Shown here: piece after piece, positions 26,153-33,498 of the stretch | How the letters are laid out: each line of letters starts with the position of its first letter | Position numbering within the stretch: position 1 is the first letter of the stretch | NCBI RefSeq assembly: GCF_945952435.1 | Contig: NZ_CAMFHZ010000001.1 | Span: forward strand, 62,001-126,000 | Direction of reading: 5' to 3' | Source of the DNA: an uncultured Microbacterium sp. | GTDB lineage: Bacteria > Actinomycetota > Actinomycetes > Actinomycetales > Microbacteriaceae | DNA: 64,000 nt | Notes under the pieces: model-generated | The model's database searches: none | What the model was told of the DNA's origin: nothing | The model's input: the letters and a program-made list of their open reading frames with translations, nothing else | Program-made: the position numbers and the translations under genes

Positions 26153-27216
26153 CCATCGCCCACGACGACGTCCGGCTCGACCCGGCGCCCGCGTCCGCTC
26201 GGACGCAGACCATGACCATGGCCGCCGCCCTCAACCGTGCGCTGGCGGACGCGATCGAGGCCGATCCCGCCGTGCTCGTGTTCGGCGAGGACGTCGGCGC
26301 TCTGGGCGGCGTGTTCCGGATCACCGACGGACTCACCGCGCGCTACGGCGAGGACCGCTGCTTCGACACGCCGCTCGCTGAGTCCGGCATCGTGGGCGCC
26401 GCGGTCGGGATGGCCATGAACGGCCTGCGCCCTGTGGTCGAGATGCAGTTCGACGCCTTCGCCCTTCCGGCGTTCGAGCAGATCGTCAGCCACGTCGCCA
26501 AGACGGGCAACCGCACGCGTGGTGCGGTGCGGCTGCCCCTGGTGATCCGCATCCCGACGGGCGGCGGCATCGGCGGCGTCGAGCACCACTGCGACTCCTC
26601 CGAGGCCTACTACGCGCACACGCCGGGACTCACGGTGGTCTGCCCCTCGACCCCGCAGGACGCTTACTCGCTCCTGCGCGCGGCGATCGCGTCGCCGGAT
26701 CCCGTCGTCTTCCTCGAACCGAAGAAGCTGTACTGGACCAAGGGCGAGGTGGACACGTCGGTCGTCGCGGAGCTCGGATCCGCCCGCATCGCCCGGGAGG
26801 GGACCGACGTCACGCTGGTGTCCTACGGATCCTCCGTCGCGACCTGTCTGGAGGCCGCGGAGATCGCCGCAGAAGAGGGTCGCAGCGTGCAGGTCATCGA
26901 CGTGCGCACGCTCTCCCCGATCGACGACGAGACGCTGACCGCCGCCGTGCGTGCGACGGGCCGTGCCGTCGTGGTCGCCGAGGCGCCCGGCTTCGCGAGC
27001 GTCGCGAGCGAGATCCAGTCGCGACTCTTCGAGCGCTGCTTCGAGCACCTCGAGGCGCCCGTGCGGAAGGTGACGGGGTTCGACACGCCCTACGCGCCGC
27101 CGAAGCTGGAGCACTGGTACCTGCCCGACGCCGATCGGGTGCTCGACGCGATCGACACGCTGCACCTCGACGAGGACGCCGCCGACGCGGCGAGCAACGC
27201 GGGAGGCGCCCGATGA
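26149..27216 (+). CDS. 2-oxoacid dehydrogenase E1 component, beta subunit
   Basis: A 355-residue E1-beta. Family markers: VLVFGEDVGALGGVFRITDG (TPP activation region), DTPLAESGIVGAAVGMAMNG, PTGGGIGGVEHHCDSSEAYY, and the C-terminal transketolase domain with VTLVSYGSSV and VIDVRTLSPID. It forms an alpha2beta2 E1 with the upstream product. ATGA overlaps at both ends link it to the E1-alpha and E2 genes. The C-terminal 20 residues are Asp/Ala-rich and probably disordered. Confidence 0.92.
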   Translation: MTIAHDDVRLDPAPASARTQTMTMAAALNRALADAIEADPAVLVFGEDVGALGGVFRITDGLTARYGEDRCFDTPLAESGIVGAAVGMAMNGLRPVVEMQFDAFALPAFEQIVSHVAKTGNRTRGAVRLPLVIRIPTGGGIGGVEHHCDSSEAYYAHTPGLTVVCPSTPQDAYSLLRAAIASPDPVVFLEPKKLYWTKGEVDTSVVAELGSARIAREGTDVTLVSYGSSVATCLEAAEIAAEEGRSVQVIDVRTLSPIDDETLTAAVRATGRAVVVAEAPGFASVASEIQSRLFERCFEHLEAPVRKVTGFDTPYAPPKLEHWYLPDADRVLDAIDTLHLDEDAADAASNAGGAR

Positions 27217-28670
27217 CCACGCTGACCCCTCGCGTGTTCCGCCTTCCCGATCTCGGCGAGGGCCTGACCGAGGCCGGCCTCGTGCAATGGCTCGTGCAGG
27301 TCGGCGACACGATCCGCACCGACCAGGCGATCGCCGAGGTCGAGACGGCCAAGAGCGTCGTCGAGCTTCCCTCCCCGTTCGCCGGCGTCGTCACCGCGCT
27401 GCACGGCGCACCGGGCGACACGATCGACGTGGGCGCGCCCGTGCTGGAGGTCGCGGACGCGGCCGCGGCGGACCCTGCCGCCTCCTCCGCCGGCGTCGCG
27501 GCGGAGGCCGTCGAGACCCAGGCGCACCGCACGGAGGAACGCGCGGGATCCGGGAACGTGCTGATCGGCTACGGCACGAGCGAGCGCGCCGGATCGGGAC
27601 GCCGCCGCGCCCGCCGCACCGGATCGGTCGGCTCCGCGCCGACGGCTGCGACGTCCGTCCCCGGCGCCGAGGCGTCCGAGGAACCCGCGGATCGCGGCGC
27701 GCCCGCTCCGGCCGGGACCCCCGCGCCGGCCGATGCGGCGACCCGCACTCCCGTCGCCGTCCGCTCGCCGCTCGTGCGGCGTCTCGCCCGCGACCTGGGC
27801 CTCGACGTGCGCGCGATCCCGCCCACCGGCGTCGACGGCGCGATCACCCGGGCCGACGTGCTCCGCGCCGCCGTGGACCACGCGGTGGACAGCGGCGCGC
27901 TGCACGCGGTCGCCGCGCAGACGCCCGGTTCGCACCCCGCGGCGCCGTCCGCGGGAGAGACCGTCGACGGTCTGACCGTGCTCTCCCGGGATCGGCTCTC
28001 CCCGCTGCGCAAGGCGGTGAGCGCACGGCTCAGCCGGAGTCGCGCGGAGATCCCCGAAGCCACGGTGTGGGTCGACGTCGACGTCACCGAGCTCTGGTCG
28101 TTGCGCGCGCAGATGGCGCCGCGGGACGGCAGGGCGCCCTCGGTGACGGCGCTCGCGGCACGGTTCGTGCTCATCGCGCTCGCCGAGCATCCGCTCCTCG
28201 CCGCGCGTCTCAGCGAGGACGGCGCCGAGCTCGTGCGGTTCGACGGCGTCAACCTCGGCATCGCGGCCGACACCGACCGCGGACTCCTCGTGCCGGTGAT
28301 CCCGCACGCCGACGGGCTCAGCATCGACGAGCTCGACGCGGCCCTGCGCGAGCTCGCCGCGACCGCCCGCTCCGGGGCCACGCCGCCGGAGCGGCTGCGC
28401 GGCTCGACCTTCACCCTCAACAACTACGGCGGCCTCGGGGTCGACGGATCCGCGGCGATCATCAATCACCCCGACGTCGCGATCCTCGGGATCGGGCGGA
28501 TCATCGAACGTCCCTGGGTCGTGGACGGGGCGATCGTCGCCCGGCGGATCGCGCAGCTCTCCCTCGTGTTCGACCATCGCGTGTGCGACGGGGGCTACGC
28601 GGCCTCGTTCCTGCGGCGGGTGGTCGAGCTGCTGGAGCATCCGGTCCGGGCGTTCGGCCGCGTGCGCTGA
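27213..28670 (+). CDS. Dihydrolipoamide acyltransferase (E2), single lipoyl domain
   Basis: A 485-residue E2. Lipoyl domain at residues 7-80 with the modified Lys47 in AEVETAKSVVELP; a Gly/Arg/Pro-rich linker; peripheral subunit-binding domain about 182-220 (SPLVRRLARDLGLDVRAI); catalytic domain with PLRKAVSARLSRSR and the active-site motif FDHRVCDGG near residue 455. It transfers the acyl group from E1 to CoA. The gene closes the E1a-E1b-E2 operon; no lipoamide dehydrogenase follows, so E3 must be supplied from elsewhere. Linker segments IGYGTSERAGSGRRRAR are typical of actinobacterial branched-chain E2. Confidence 0.93.
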   Translation: MTTLTPRVFRLPDLGEGLTEAGLVQWLVQVGDTIRTDQAIAEVETAKSVVELPSPFAGVVTALHGAPGDTIDVGAPVLEVADAAAADPAASSAGVAAEAVETQAHRTEERAGSGNVLIGYGTSERAGSGRRRARRTGSVGSAPTAATSVPGAEASEEPADRGAPAPAGTPAPADAATRTPVAVRSPLVRRLARDLGLDVRAIPPTGVDGAITRADVLRAAVDHAVDSGALHAVAAQTPGSHPAAPSAGETVDGLTVLSRDRLSPLRKAVSARLSRSRAEIPEATVWVDVDVTELWSLRAQMAPRDGRAPSVTALAARFVLIALAEHPLLAARLSEDGAELVRFDGVNLGIAADTDRGLLVPVIPHADGLSIDELDAALRELAATARSGATPPERLRGSTFTLNNYGGLGVDGSAAIINHPDVAILGIGRIIERPWVVDGAIVARRIAQLSLVFDHRVCDGGYAASFLRRVVELLEHPVRAFGRVR

Positions 28671-28707
28671 GGCCCCTCGCGCACGGGCCTCGCACTCCCG
28701 GCGGGGT

Positions 28708-28713
28708 TAGGCT
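28708..28713 (+). promoter_or_regulatory. -10 element 6 nt before a 13-codon leader ORF
   Basis: TAGGCT followed by 6 nt and the ATG at 28720. No ribosome site precedes that ATG, so the transcript probably starts at the leader ORF. Confidence 0.45.
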
Positions 28714-28719
28714 CGAACG

Positions 28720-28761
28720 ATGAGCCGTCGTCCGTCCCTCTCGCGCGGGAGCGCGCGATGA
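28720..28761 (+). CDS. Putative leaderless 13-codon leader ORF
   Basis: ATG at 28720 to TGA at 28759-28761, encoding MSRRPSLSRGSAR (5 arginines in 13 residues). Its stop overlaps the start of the next gene as ATGA, so translation could be coupled. Support is the -10-like TAGGCT 6 nt before its ATG and the poor ribosome site of the downstream gene. It may simply be a 5' leader that delivers ribosomes; no function for the peptide is claimed. Confidence 0.35.
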   Translation: MSRRPSLSRGSAR

Positions 28762-29177
28762 TCACCCGCGAGCGCGCGGCGGCCCTGCGCGACGCCGGTC
28801 TGCGCTGGCATCCCGCCGAGGGCGATCGCTTCCAGCTCGATCTGCCCGACGACGTCGAGCTCGAGGCGGAGGCCGAGGTCTTCACCGTGAGCGAGATGAC
28901 GATCGAGGCGCGCCGGACGCCGAGCGGCACCGAGCTCGCCTTCAACGGCACGACGGAATGGGCGCTCGACGCCGTCACGCTCGCCGAGGCGGTCTGGCTG
29001 CCACGGGAGGATCAGCTCCGCGACCTCCTGCGCGGCACGTTCCGACGCCTCGAACGCCTTCCCGACACCTTCGAGGTCACCGTCGAGATCGCCGGCACGT
29101 CGCTGCGCTTCGAGCATCCGGATCCTGCGGAGGCCTACGCACAGGCGCTGCTCGCGCTCCTCGAGCGCACCCGCTGA
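28758..29177 (+). CDS. Conserved hypothetical protein (often mislabelled CpaE)
   Basis: A 139-residue soluble, acidic protein with no signal peptide or membrane segment. Visible features are an N-terminal helix (RERAAALRDAGLRWHPAEGD), a beta strand with FTVSEMTIEA, and the strongly patterned FNGTTEWALDAVTLAEAVWLPREDQLRDLL. I recall similar proteins from Microbacteriaceae that are labelled pilus assembly protein CpaE, but no ATPase motif of CpaE exists here, so that label should not be trusted. It precedes the DNA ligase gene by 44 nt on the same strand. Function unknown. Confidence 0.75.
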   Translation: MITRERAAALRDAGLRWHPAEGDRFQLDLPDDVELEAEAEVFTVSEMTIEARRTPSGTELAFNGTTEWALDAVTLAEAVWLPREDQLRDLLRGTFRRLERLPDTFEVTVEIAGTSLRFEHPDPAEAYAQALLALLERTR

Positions 29178-29221
29178 GCCGGGCGCGGGCGGATGTCCGA
29201 CCCCGGTGGGAGGATGTGGCC

Positions 29222-30745
29222 ATGAGGCTCGCCGCGCTCGTCACCGCCACCGCGGAGGTCGCCGCCACGCCCTCGCGCAACGCCAAGATCGACGCCCTGG
29301 CCCTCCTGCTGCGCGCGGCCGCCCCGGACGAGATCGGGCCGCTCGTGGGCCTGCTGCTGGCCGAACCGCGCCAGGGCAGGCTCGGCGTCGGCTGGCGCGG
29401 CCTCCAGGCCGTCGACACGACGCATCCCGCGGAGGGCGCGCTGACCCTCGGCGAGGTCGACGCCGTGCTCGACGCGCTCGCCGACGCCTCCGGATCCGGA
29501 TCGGCCGCGCGCCGCAGCGCGCTGCTCTCCGACCTCTCCTCGCGGGCCACCGCGCAGGAGTGGGATCTGCTCGCGCGCGCCCTGGGGGGCGAACTGCGCA
29601 CGGGAGCGCTGGCCGGGGTGCTCCTCGACGCGATCGCCCGCGCCTCCGGGCGGGGCAAGGACGAGGTGCGCCGGGCGGCCATGCTCTCCGGAGACCTCGC
29701 CGAGACCGCCCTGCTCGCCCTCACGGGCACCGAGGCGGAGCTCGCGGCCGTCGGCCTCGCGGTGGGCCGGCCCGTGCTGCCCATGCTCGCCGCGTCGGCC
29801 GGCACGCCGACCGCGGCCCTGGAGATCACGGGTGAGGCGTCGGTCGAGTACAAGCTCGACGGCGCGCGCATCCAGGTGCACCGCCACGGCGACGACGTCC
29901 GCGTGTACACCCGCAGTCTCGCCGACGTGACGCACCGCCTGCCCGAGATCGTCGAGGTCGTGCGGGGGCTCCCCGCGCACGACCTGATTCTCGACGGCGA
30001 GACGCTCTCGCTCGACGAGGACGGCGGCCCGCGTCCGTTCCAGGAGACCATGTCCCGGTTCGGCGCCGAGGCGTCGCGCGAGCTCGTCCTGCGACCGTGG
30101 TTCTTCGACCTGCTGCACGTCGACGGACGCGACCTCATCGACGAACCCCTCGCGCTCCGCCTCGCCGAGCTCGACCGCGTGGCCGGGCCCTGGCGGGTTC
30201 CCGGCCTCGTCACCGCCGACGCCGAGGCCGCGGAACGGCTGTCGCGCGATGCCCTGGCGGCCGGTCACGAGGGCGTGGTCGTGAAGGCGATCGACGCGCC
30301 CTATACGGCGGGACGGCGGGGGAAGTCCTGGGTCAAGGTCAAGCCGGTGCTCACGTTCGACCTCGTCGTGCTCGGCGCGGAGTGGGGCTCGGGACGACGT
30401 CGCGGCTGGCTGTCGAATCTGCACCTCGGCGCCCGCGACCCCGACGGCGAGTTCGGCGAGCCCGGCGGCTTCGTCATGGTGGGCAAGACCTTCAAGGGAC
30501 TCACCGACGAACTGCTGCGCTGGCAGACCGAGGAGTTCCCTCGTCACGAGGCGAGCCGCACCGCCGGCACGGTGATGCTGCACCCCGAGCTGGTCGTGGA
30601 GATCGCCATCGACGGCGTTCAGCGGTCCCCCCGCTATCCGGGCGGGATCGCCCTGCGCTTCGCCCGGGTCAAGCACTACCGCCCCGACAAGACCCCCGCG
30701 GACGCCGACACGATCGCGTCCCTGCGGGCGCTTCTGCGCGGCTGA
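29222..30745 (+). CDS. ligB: ATP-dependent DNA ligase (LigB type)
   Basis: A 507-residue ligase, the length of mycobacterial LigB. Residues 1-190 are the all-helical DNA-binding domain; the adenylation domain has the nucleophile Lys211 in VEYKLDGARIQVH, then DLILDGETLS, WFFDLLHVDGRDL and GHEGVVVKAIDAPY; the OB-fold domain carries SWVKVKPVLTFDLVVLG and the C-terminal VEIAIDGVQRSPRYPGGIALRFAR. It seals nicks using ATP and is additional to the NAD-dependent LigA. No Ku or polymerase gene is adjacent, so a role in end joining is not indicated. The ATG follows GGGAGG. Confidence 0.93.
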   Translation: MRLAALVTATAEVAATPSRNAKIDALALLLRAAAPDEIGPLVGLLLAEPRQGRLGVGWRGLQAVDTTHPAEGALTLGEVDAVLDALADASGSGSAARRSALLSDLSSRATAQEWDLLARALGGELRTGALAGVLLDAIARASGRGKDEVRRAAMLSGDLAETALLALTGTEAELAAVGLAVGRPVLPMLAASAGTPTAALEITGEASVEYKLDGARIQVHRHGDDVRVYTRSLADVTHRLPEIVEVVRGLPAHDLILDGETLSLDEDGGPRPFQETMSRFGAEASRELVLRPWFFDLLHVDGRDLIDEPLALRLAELDRVAGPWRVPGLVTADAEAAERLSRDALAAGHEGVVVKAIDAPYTAGRRGKSWVKVKPVLTFDLVVLGAEWGSGRRRGWLSNLHLGARDPDGEFGEPGGFVMVGKTFKGLTDELLRWQTEEFPRHEASRTAGTVMLHPELVVEIAIDGVQRSPRYPGGIALRFARVKHYRPDKTPADADTIASLRALLRG

Positions 30746-30802
30746 TCCGTCCGGGCGGCACCGAGGAGCCCACGAGGAACGGAGCGATTGCCCCGGTGGC
30801 GG

Positions 30803-30942
30803 TAGAATGGCGAGGTCCGGCGCGCGCGTCCCGCTCATGCGCCGGTGCTCGAAAAAGGGGCACGAAGCCCGCAGCGCGACGCCGCGCTCCGGCGAGACAC
30901 ATACGGATCCTCTTCCGTTGTCGTCTCGAAAGGACGTTCCGC
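30803..30942 (+). promoter_or_regulatory. Promoter and structured leader of the TPP-enzyme gene
   Basis: TAGAAT at 30803-30808 is a good -10, giving a leader of about 130 nt. It holds several exact helices: CGCCGG (30840-30845) with CCGGCG (30889-30894); GGGC-ACGAA-GCCC (30858-30870); and CGAGAC (30893-30898) with GTCTCG (30923-30928) enclosing ACGGA/TCCGT (30903-30918). The first and last overlap at 30893-30894, so they exclude each other. AAGGA (30930-30934) is the ribosome site just after the last helix. No known riboswitch class was recognised. Confidence 0.45.
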
Positions 30943-32589
30943 ATGCCCTCCGTCTCCGCGCACGTCGCCCTCACCCTCGCCCAGCACCTCGACGCCGTCT
31001 TCGGCGTGATGGGCAACGGCAACGCGTACTTCCTCGACGCGATCGAGAAGCAGACCGATGCGTCCTTCACCGCCGTCCGCCACGAGCAGGGCGCCGTGGT
31101 CGCCGCCGACGCGCATTTCCGCGCCTCCGGCCGCATCGCGGCCGCCACGAGCACCTACGGCGCGGGGTTCACCAACACGCTCACCGCACTCGCCGAATCG
31201 GTGCAGGCCCGCATCCCCCTCGTGCTCGTGGTCGGCGACGAGCCGACGAGCGGTCCTCGCCCCTGGGACGTCGACCAGATCGCGCTCGCCTCCGGTGTCG
31301 GCGCCCGCACGTACACTGTGGGGCGCGCGGACGCGGCGGCCACCACGGTCATCGCGATCGAGCACGCGCTCACCTACCGCGTCCCCGTCGTCCTGGCGAT
31401 CCCCTACGACGTGGCGGCCCGCGAGGCTGGAGAGGTCCCGGCCGCCCCGGCTCCCCGCGTGCCCGCGCCGCTCGCCCCGACCGGGGAGTTCGCGGAGGGG
31501 ATGCTCGACCGCGTCGCCGAGGCGCTCCGCACCGCGCAGCGGCCGTTCCTGCTCGCGGGCCGCGGCGCCTGGCTCGCCGGGGCGGGAGAGGCGCTGGGCG
31601 CGCTCGCCGACGCCACGGGAGCGCTCACCGCGTCGTCGGCGCTGGGCCGCGGCGTCTTCCCCGACGAGCGCTACGACCTCGGCGTGACCGGCGGCTTCGG
31701 CGCCGAGGGCGCGATGGAGCTCATCCGCACGGCCGACGTCGCCGTCGTGTTCGGCGCGTCGCTCAACCAGTTCACGATGCGCTTCGGCGACCTCTTCGCC
31801 CCGGACACGCAGGTGTTCCAGATCGACGTCGCCCCGTCCGCCACGCACGCGCACGTGGGCGGATACGTCCGCGCCGACGCGCGTGTCGCCGCCGAGGCGC
31901 TCGTCGCCCGCCTGGACGGGGCGAGCGGATCGGGCTGGCGGGAGAACGTCGACGTCGCGGCGGCGCGCGCGTACGAGCCGGGCGACGAGATCGCGCCCGA
32001 CGGCCGCCTCGATCCCCGTTCGGCCGCGCGACGGATCGCCGAGCTGCTCCCGGAGGACCGCGTCGTCGTCTCCGACGGCGGGCACTTCATCGGCTGGGCG
32101 AACATGTACTGGCCGGTCGCCTCCCCGGACCGGATGATGATGATCGGCACGGCGTTCCAGGCGATCGGCCAGGGATGGCCGAGCGTCGTCGGCGCCACGC
32201 GTGCCCGCCCCGAGGCGACCGTCGTGCTCACCTCGGGCGACGGCGGCGGCCTCATGGCGATCGCGGACCTCGAATCCGCCGTGCGCAGCGCCCGCGGGCA
32301 CGGACTCGCGGTGATCTGGAACGATGCCGCCTACGGCGCCGAGGTCAACCTGTACGGCCTCAAGGGTCTCGCCCGCGAGCCCATGCTCATCCCCCAGGTC
32401 GACTTCGCCGCCTTCGCCGCCGCCGTCGGGGCGGAGGGGGTCGTCGTGCGCACCCTGGCGGACCTCGACCGGCTCGCCGAGTGGGCGCAGCAGGATCCGC
32501 AGAGCCGCCCGTACCTCGTCCTGGATCTGCGCATCTCGGGCGAGGTCATCGCGCCGTACCAGCAGGAGATCATCCGCGTGAACTCCTGA
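30943..32589 (+). CDS. Thiamine-pyrophosphate enzyme, acetolactate synthase-like
   Basis: A 548-residue three-domain TPP enzyme. The N-terminal PYR domain has FGVMGNGNAYFLDAI and the activating glutamate in VRHEQGAVVAADA; the middle domain FLLAGRGAWLAGAGEALG; the C-terminal PP domain the TPP motif TSGDGGGLMAIADLESAV ending in the IWNDAAYG segment. The family includes acetolactate synthases and benzoylformate/indolepyruvate decarboxylases; no regulatory subunit is nearby, so a catabolic decarboxylase or carboligase is more likely than anabolic IlvB. The ATG follows AAGGA after a structured leader. The substrate is unknown. Confidence 0.88.
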   Translation: MPSVSAHVALTLAQHLDAVFGVMGNGNAYFLDAIEKQTDASFTAVRHEQGAVVAADAHFRASGRIAAATSTYGAGFTNTLTALAESVQARIPLVLVVGDEPTSGPRPWDVDQIALASGVGARTYTVGRADAAATTVIAIEHALTYRVPVVLAIPYDVAAREAGEVPAAPAPRVPAPLAPTGEFAEGMLDRVAEALRTAQRPFLLAGRGAWLAGAGEALGALADATGALTASSALGRGVFPDERYDLGVTGGFGAEGAMELIRTADVAVVFGASLNQFTMRFGDLFAPDTQVFQIDVAPSATHAHVGGYVRADARVAAEALVARLDGASGSGWRENVDVAAARAYEPGDEIAPDGRLDPRSAARRIAELLPEDRVVVSDGGHFIGWANMYWPVASPDRMMMIGTAFQAIGQGWPSVVGATRARPEATVVLTSGDGGGLMAIADLESAVRSARGHGLAVIWNDAAYGAEVNLYGLKGLAREPMLIPQVDFAAFAAAVGAEGVVVRTLADLDRLAEWAQQDPQSRPYLVLDLRISGEVIAPYQQEIIRVNS

Positions 32590-32611
32590 GGCCCGCGGAC
32601 CGCGGACGCCC

Positions 32612-32617
32612 TAGGCT
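32612..32617 (+). promoter_or_regulatory. Leaderless -10 element of the phzF-like gene
   Basis: TAGGCT followed by exactly 7 nt and the ATG at 32625; no ribosome site is visible. It lies in the 35-nt gap after the TPP-enzyme stop, so the PhzF gene has its own promoter. Confidence 0.55.
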
Positions 32618-32624
32618 CGGTCTC

Positions 32625-33482
32625 ATGAGCGCCACGCCCGACGTCCTCCGCTACGCCGCCTTCGCCGAGACGCCCGAGGGCGGCAACCCCGCGGGGATCG
32701 TGCTCGACGCGGCGGGACTCGAGGACGCCGACATGCTCGGGATCGCGGCGCGGATCGGCTATCCGGAGACGGCTTTCCTGCTCTCCTCTACCAACGCCGA
32801 CGGGGTCCGCCGCCACCGCATCCGGTACTGGTCGCCCGAGGCGGAGGTGCCGTTCTGCGGGCATGCGACGGTCGCGACCGCCGTCGCCCTCGCCGAACGC
32901 GACGGCGAGGGCGCGATGGTCTTCGAGACCCCGGTCGGCGAGGTGGCCCTCACGGCCGCCACGGAGTCCGGCGCGATCCTGGTCTCGTTCACGAGCGTCG
33001 ACCCGATCGTGCGCGAGCTCGATCCGCAAGTCCTCGCCCGCACCCTGGAGCTGTTCGGCCTGCGCCCCGACGACCTGGATCCGGCGTACCCCGCCCGGGA
33101 GTCGTTCGCGGGCAACTGGCACCCCGTGCTCGTGCTGACCGATCGCGAGCTCTTCCACCAGTTCCGGTTCGCGCCCGAGCCGGTCGCCGCGCTCATGCGC
33201 GCGCAGGGCTGGTCGGGCACGATCACGCTGCTGCACGCCGTCGCGGACGACGAGTTCCTCGCCCGCAACGTCTTCCCCGTCGGCCGGATCACGGAGGATC
33301 CCGCGACGGGCTCCGCCGCCGCGGCGACCGGCGCCTACCTGCGCGAGACCGGTCGCGTCCCGCCGTCGCGTCGCATCCGGATCCACCAGGGCGCGCACGT
33401 CGGACGGCCGAGTCTGCTGACCGTCTCGATCCCCGAGACGGGCGGGATCGTCGTCACGGGCGGCGCGACCCCGATCCGCTGA
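32625..33482 (+). CDS. PhzF-family isomerase/epimerase-like protein
   Basis: A 285-residue protein with the two diaminopimelate-epimerase-like halves of the PhzF family. The first half has YAAFAETPEGGNPAGIV, the catalytic-glutamate region IGYPETAFL, and SPEAEVPFCGHATVATA; the second half has RNVFPVGRITEDPATGSAAAATGAYL, the family's strongest motif. Cofactor-independent isomerisation is known for PhzF, but most homologues have no defined substrate. No phenazine genes are present. Convergent with the flavin hydroxylase gene 16 bp away. Confidence 0.9.
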   Translation: MSATPDVLRYAAFAETPEGGNPAGIVLDAAGLEDADMLGIAARIGYPETAFLLSSTNADGVRRHRIRYWSPEAEVPFCGHATVATAVALAERDGEGAMVFETPVGEVALTAATESGAILVSFTSVDPIVRELDPQVLARTLELFGLRPDDLDPAYPARESFAGNWHPVLVLTDRELFHQFRFAPEPVAALMRAQGWSGTITLLHAVADDEFLARNVFPVGRITEDPATGSAAAATGAYLRETGRVPPSRRIRIHQGAHVGRPSLLTVSIPETGGIVVTGGATPIR

Positions 33483-33498
33483 CGCCCCGGAGGGAGGC

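Noticed and set aside
28758..29177. Pilus assembly protein CpaE
   Set aside because: No Walker-type ATPase motif or receiver domain; only a family label remembered from related genomes.
30840..30928. Possible guanidine-II (mini-ykkC) or TPP riboswitch before the TPP enzyme
   Set aside because: One hairpin has an ACGAA loop, but the second ACGR tetraloop hairpin is missing, and none of the conserved TPP aptamer blocks (such as CUGAGA) is found.
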